A DNA stretch of 8,580 bases from Labilithrix luteola (lineage in GTDB: Bacteria > Myxococcota_A > Polyangia > Polyangiales > Polyangiaceae): positions 1 to 8,580 of the forward strand of contig JAMFST010000062.1 of the NCBI GenBank assembly GCA_026225435.1, written 5' to 3'. Each line of letters starts with the position of its first letter. The stretch's first letter is position 1. Below the pieces are notes generated by a model. That model saw nothing but the letters and a program-made list of their open reading frames with translations. It did not search any database and had not been told where the DNA came from. The translations under genes and the position numbers were made by a program. Positions 5,449-8,580 of the stretch are shown here, piece after piece.

Positions 5449-7607
5449 GCGCGTTCGACGCCGACGACGCCCTGCACCTTCTGCAGGGCGCGCATCACGT
5501 TCTTCAGCTGGGAGAGATCGGCGCACACGAAGGAGAAGAGGTTCACCGCGCGGCCGTCGTCGCCGGTGCGGCAGTTGGCCTCGCTGATGTTGATCCCCTG
5601 CGCGCTGAACGTGTGGCCGACGGTGGCGAGAATGCCGGGACGGTTGGCCGTGACCACGCGCAGCTGCACCGCGCGGTTGATCTTCGCCTTCTCGGCCCAG
5701 GCGATCTCCACCCTCCGCTCCGGATCGGTGTCGAACGCCTTGCTACAGCCGCGGCGGTGGATGGTGACGCCGCGCCCGCGGGTGATGAACCCGAGGATGT
5801 CGTCGCCCGGCAGCGGGTTGCAGCACTTGGCGTAGCGAACGAGCACGTCGTCGATGCCGTTCAGCTTGATGCCGTCCTCGTCGCGCTTGATGACCTTGCG
5901 GACCAGCCCCTCGATGCGCCCTTCGCGCAGGCTGTCCGGCGGCGTCGCCGTCTCGGCCTCCAGCTTGGGCGAGATGACCGCGCGCGCCTCCTCGGGCGAC
6001 AGCTTCCCGTAGCCGATGGAGATGAACATCTCCTCGGCGGAGATCACCTTCAGCTCCTCGATGACCCGCCGGAGCTCGTTGTCGTTCTTGAGCAGCTTGG
6101 AGAGCGACACGCCGCTCTTGTGCAGCTCGCGCTCGAGCAGCTCGCGCCCCAGGCGCAGCGACTTGTCCCGCTGCTCGAGGCGCAGGTGGTTGCGGATCTT
6201 CGACTTGGCCCGCGTCGTCCCGACGAACTCCAGCCAGTCCTTGTTCGGCTGCTGCGTCGCGCTGGTGATGACGTCGACGATGTCGCCATTGCGCAGCTTG
6301 TAGCGCAGCGGCTCGATCTTCCCGTTCACCCGGGCGCCGGAGACGTGCAGCCCGACGTCGGTGTGGATGGCGAAGGCGAAGTCGACCGGCGTGGCACCGC
6401 GCGGGAAGACGCGCACGTCCCCCTTCGGTGTAAAAACGTACACCTCGTCCTGGAAGAGATCGACCTTGACCCCTTCGAGGAACTCGGCCGGGTCCTTCAT
6501 CTCCTTCTGCCACTCCATCAGCTGACGGAGCCACCCGAACCGCTGGGCATCCGAGTCGGCCACGCCGCCCGAGTGCCGCTCCTTGTACTTCCAGTGCGCC
6601 GCGATGCCGCGCTCGGCCACCCGGTGCATCTCGTGGGTGCGGATCTGGATCTCCACCCGCTCGCGCCCCGGGCCGATGACCGTCGTGTGCAGCGACTGGT
6701 ACATGTTCGGCTTGGGGAGCGCGATGTAGTCCTTGAAGCGCCCCGGCACCGGCGTCCACTTGGAGTGGATGACGCCGAGCGAGGCGTAACAGTCGCCCAC
6801 GCTCTCCACGAGCACGCGGAAGGCGATCATGTCGTGGATCTGATCGATCCCGCACTCCTGCGCCTGCATCTTGCGCCAGATGCTGTACAAATGTTTTGCG
6901 CGGCCGGTGACGTCGGAGGCGAAGCCTTGCTCGGCGAGGCGCGAGCTGAGCGTCTTGCAGACGTCGGAGATGTACTTGTCGCGCTCGCGCTTGGTGCGGG
7001 TCACCGCGCCGGAGAGCTCGTGGTACGCGTCCGGCTCGAGCCAGCGGAAGGAGAGATCCTCGAGCTCGGTCTTGAAGCTCGCCATGCCGAGCCGGTTGGC
7101 CAGCGGCGCGTAGATCTCCATCGTCTCGCGGGCGATGCGCTCCTGCGACTCGGGCTTCATGAACTCGAGCGTCCGCATGTTGTCCACGCGGTCGCACAGC
7201 TTCACGAGCAGGACGCGGATGTCCCGCGCCATCGCCACCACCATCTTGCGGAAGTTCTCCGCCTGACGGTCTTCCTTCGAGGTGAAGTTGATCTGCGAGA
7301 GCTTGGTGACGCCGTCCACCAGGCTGGCGATCTCGCCGCCGAACTCGCGCTCGATGTCCTTCGACGAGGCGAGCGTGTCCTCGACCACGTCGTGGAGCAG
7401 CCCGGCGCAGACGCTGGCGGTGTCGAGCCGGAGGTCGGTGATGATCCCGGCGACGCTGGCAGGGTGGACGAAATAGGGGTCCCCCGACTTACGCATTTGC
7501 CCGGAATGCATCCGGTAGCTGTAGTCGTAGGCGCGCTTGATGATGTCCGAGTCGGCTGCCGGCTGGTACGACTTGACGCGGCGGATGATCTCGTCGACCT
7601 GCAACAT
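5445..7607 (-). CDS. relA/spoT: Bifunctional RelA/SpoT-family (p)ppGpp synthetase/hydrolase
   Basis: The 720-aa product controls the stringent response by making and degrading (p)ppGpp in the cytoplasm, normally with ribosome and uncharged-tRNA sensing. The frame is open to 8111, but the ATG at 7607 gives MLQVDEIIRRVKSY, the usual family N-terminus. An HD hydrolase domain follows, with His72-Asp73 and Glu76-Asp77 in HDVVEDT. The synthetase domain includes RFKD (290-293), the RXKD motif of bifunctional enzymes (RelA-only enzymes have EXDD), then the PKPNMYQSLHTTV loop (298-310) and EIQIRTHEMH (319-328). The regulatory half has a TGS domain (about 387-448), a helical region, the Cys-Cys zinc-finger-like block KCCNPLPGDDI (594-604) and a C-terminal ACT domain (about 646-717). 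All key residues expected of both activities are visible. It converges on the peptidase gene and diverges from hemW. No clear Shine-Dalgarno precedes the start. Confidence 0.96.
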   Translation of the reverse strand: MLQVDEIIRRVKSYQPAADSDIIKRAYDYSYRMHSGQMRKSGDPYFVHPASVAGIITDLRLDTASVCAGLLHDVVEDTLASSKDIEREFGGEIASLVDGVTKLSQINFTSKEDRQAENFRKMVVAMARDIRVLLVKLCDRVDNMRTLEFMKPESQERIARETMEIYAPLANRLGMASFKTELEDLSFRWLEPDAYHELSGAVTRTKRERDKYISDVCKTLSSRLAEQGFASDVTGRAKHLYSIWRKMQAQECGIDQIHDMIAFRVLVESVGDCYASLGVIHSKWTPVPGRFKDYIALPKPNMYQSLHTTVIGPGRERVEIQIRTHEMHRVAERGIAAHWKYKERHSGGVADSDAQRFGWLRQLMEWQKEMKDPAEFLEGVKVDLFQDEVYVFTPKGDVRVFPRGATPVDFAFAIHTDVGLHVSGARVNGKIEPLRYKLRNGDIVDVITSATQQPNKDWLEFVGTTRAKSKIRNHLRLEQRDKSLRLGRELLERELHKSGVSLSKLLKNDNELRRVIEELKVISAEEMFISIGYGKLSPEEARAVISPKLEAETATPPDSLREGRIEGLVRKVIKRDEDGIKLNGIDDVLVRYAKCCNPLPGDDILGFITRGRGVTIHRRGCSKAFDTDPERRVEIAWAEKAKINRAVQLRVVTANRPGILATVGHTFSAQGINISEANCRTGDDGRAVNLFSFVCADLSQLKNVMRALQKVQGVVGVERA

Positions 7608-7651
7608 GCGGTAAGGGTTTCTGCGTGACCGTAGGGGCCTCGCGACGAAAA

Positions 7652-7680
7652 AACGTAACACCGGGTTCACCGCCCAGCAA
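7652..7680 (-). promoter_or_regulatory. Candidate promoter for the rel gene
   Basis: On the minus strand, TTGCTG (7675-7680) and TACGTT (7652-7657) are separated by 17 bases, with the -10 box followed by a T run. Each box matches only three of six sigma-70 consensus positions, although the -10 keeps its first two and last bases. Transcription would begin roughly 35-40 bases before the ATG. This is the best match I found in the 139-base divergent gap; I found no good pair facing hemW. Confidence 0.3.
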
Positions 7681-7746
7681 CGGAGCGGGTCGGGCGATCG
7701 TCCAAACGCGGATGTTGACCGAGCCGCATAGGGATCTACGCGCTTG

Positions 7747-8580
7747 ATGAAAGCTTCGGTGTACGTCCACTTTCCGTGGTGCCTCGCCAAGTGCCCGTAC
7801 TGCGACTTCGTCTCGTATGCGGCTCCGCGCGAGTCGATCGACCACGACGGGTACGCCGACGCGGTGGTGCGCGAGCTCACCCTGCGGGCGCCTACCCTCT
7901 CCGGTCGGAGTGTCGGATCCGTTTTCTTTGGCGGAGGCACTCCCAGCCTGTGGAAGAGCTCGGCGATCGGGCGCGTGCTGAAGACCGCAAAGGAGCTGCT
8001 CGGCGTGACCGACGACCTCGAGGTGACCGTCGAGTGCAACCCGACCTCACTCGACGCGGAGGTCGCGCTCTCGTTACGAGAGGCCGGCGTCACCCGCCTC
8101 TCGGTGGGCACGCAGGCGCTGCGTGAAGAGCAGCTGCGCTACCTCGGGCGCCTGCACGACATGGCCGGGGCGGCCAAGGCGGTCGAGGACGCGCTCGCGA
8201 GCGGCCTGCGCGTCTCCACCGATCTCATCTTCGGCATGCCGGACCAGACGCCGGAGGACGCGTGCGCGCAGGCGTGCGAGCTGGCCGACCGCGGTCTGTC
8301 GCACCTGTCCTGCTACCAGCTGACGATCGAGCCGGGGACGCAGTTCGGCGAGCTCGCGCGGCGCGGTCGGTTGAAGCTGGCCGATCCCGGGCACGTCGCC
8401 GAGAGCTTCCTGGCGATCGACGAGGCGCTCGAGTCACGCGGCTTGAAGCACTACGAGATCAGCAACTACGCCAGGCCTGGCGAGGAGTCGCGCCACAACC
8501 TCGGCTACTGGCTGGGCGACGAGTACCTCGGCGTCGGCTGCGCCGCCTACGGCTTCGTGCGCACGCGCGGCGATGGCGAC
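7747..8580 (+). CDS. hemW: HemW, radical-SAM heme chaperone / HemN-like protein (5' part, cut by window edge)
   Basis: 278 codons are present without a stop; full HemW is usually about 370-400 aa, so roughly 100 residues lie beyond the window. An in-frame TAG at 7729-7731 limits the start to ATG 7747 or the adjoining TTG 7744. VYVHFPWC(12)LAKC(16)PYC(19)DF is the radical-SAM [4Fe-4S] motif CX3CX2C, followed by Phe21 where true coproporphyrinogen oxidase HemN has a fourth Cys. Other family blocks are FFGGGTPSL (60-68), VECNP (95-99), LSVGTQ (118-123), DLIFGMPDQT (159-168), HYEISNYA (235-242) and RHNLGYW (249-255). The last contains HNXXYW, proposed to bind heme in HemW. Such proteins are often labelled oxygen-independent coproporphyrinogen III oxidase; the missing fourth Cys argues for a heme-trafficking role instead. 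It is divergent from rel. Confidence 0.95.
   Translation, partial: MKASVYVHFPWCLAKCPYCDFVSYAAPRESIDHDGYADAVVRELTLRAPTLSGRSVGSVFFGGGTPSLWKSSAIGRVLKTAKELLGVTDDLEVTVECNPTSLDAEVALSLREAGVTRLSVGTQALREEQLRYLGRLHDMAGAAKAVEDALASGLRVSTDLIFGMPDQTPEDACAQACELADRGLSHLSCYQLTIEPGTQFGELARRGRLKLADPGHVAESFLAIDEALESRGLKHYEISNYARPGEESRHNLGYWLGDEYLGVGCAAYGFVRTRGDGD

Noticed and set aside
3945..7628. A 1227-codon plus-strand open frame spanning the peptidase gene and the antisense of rel
   Set aside because: It runs through two clearly identified genes in other frames, has an Arg/Ala/Leu/Gly-biased composition with no recognisable domain, and arises because high-GC codon use removes stops from opposite frames.
7715..7740. 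TTGACC as a -35 box for hemW
   Set aside because: No acceptable -10 box lies 15-19 bases downstream; the expected site is GC-rich and almost at the start codon.
7608..8111. N-terminal extension of rel by 168 codons
   Set aside because: The extension is antisense to hemW, has no domain, and the family normally begins at the MLQVDEIIRRV position encoded from 7607.
7776..8323. Apparent small plus-strand ORFs suggesting that hemW is broken
   Set aside because: They are in other frames. The hemW frame from 7747 reads to the window edge without a stop and contains all expected motifs in order.

Overview
This is a very GC-rich, tightly packed window. It looks like part of a Myxococcota chromosome, probably a Polyangia-type myxobacterium. 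The reasons are the G/C-ended codons, long stop-free shadow frames opposite real genes, several secreted lipoproteins with Ser/Thr/Pro/Ala-rich stalks, and a folate-dependent TrmFO beside one long bifunctional Rel/Spo enzyme. The lineage is inferred from style; no marker gene settles it.

Layout, left to right. (1) 65-994, plus strand: an unrecognised putative lipoprotein with two Gly/Ala-rich membrane-like segments; it overlaps tail-to-tail with the next gene. (2) 951-2432, minus: trmFO, the flavin- and folate-dependent tRNA U54 methyltransferase, with an extra acidic segment between its two catalytic cysteines. (3) 2433-2617: a gap almost filled by a 127-nt near-perfect inverted repeat, flanked by the 6-bp direct repeat CTCACC; this is the most unusual object here. 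(4) 2618-3766, minus: a lipoprotein with a low-complexity stalk and seven Asp-box-like (YCF48/BNR) repeats, probably a seven-bladed propeller. (5) 3767-3969: a divergent promoter region with a strong hairpin. (6) 3970-5340, plus: a lipoprotein with a complete papain-type Gln-Cys-His-Asn active site and bleomycin-hydrolase-like spacing. (7) 5341-5444: a convergent gap with four hairpins in a row. (8) 5445-7607, minus: a full-length RelA/SpoT homologue. (9) 7608-7746: a short divergent promoter region. (10) 7747 to the right edge, plus: hemW, a radical-SAM protein cut by the window.

TrmFO, Rel and HemW are conserved housekeeping proteins for tRNA modification, the stringent response and heme handling. 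The two divergent lipoproteins in the middle form a separate cell-envelope pair, and their functional link is only inferred. No gap exceeds about 205 bases. I saw no tRNA, rRNA, CRISPR array, insertion-sequence transposase or phage gene.
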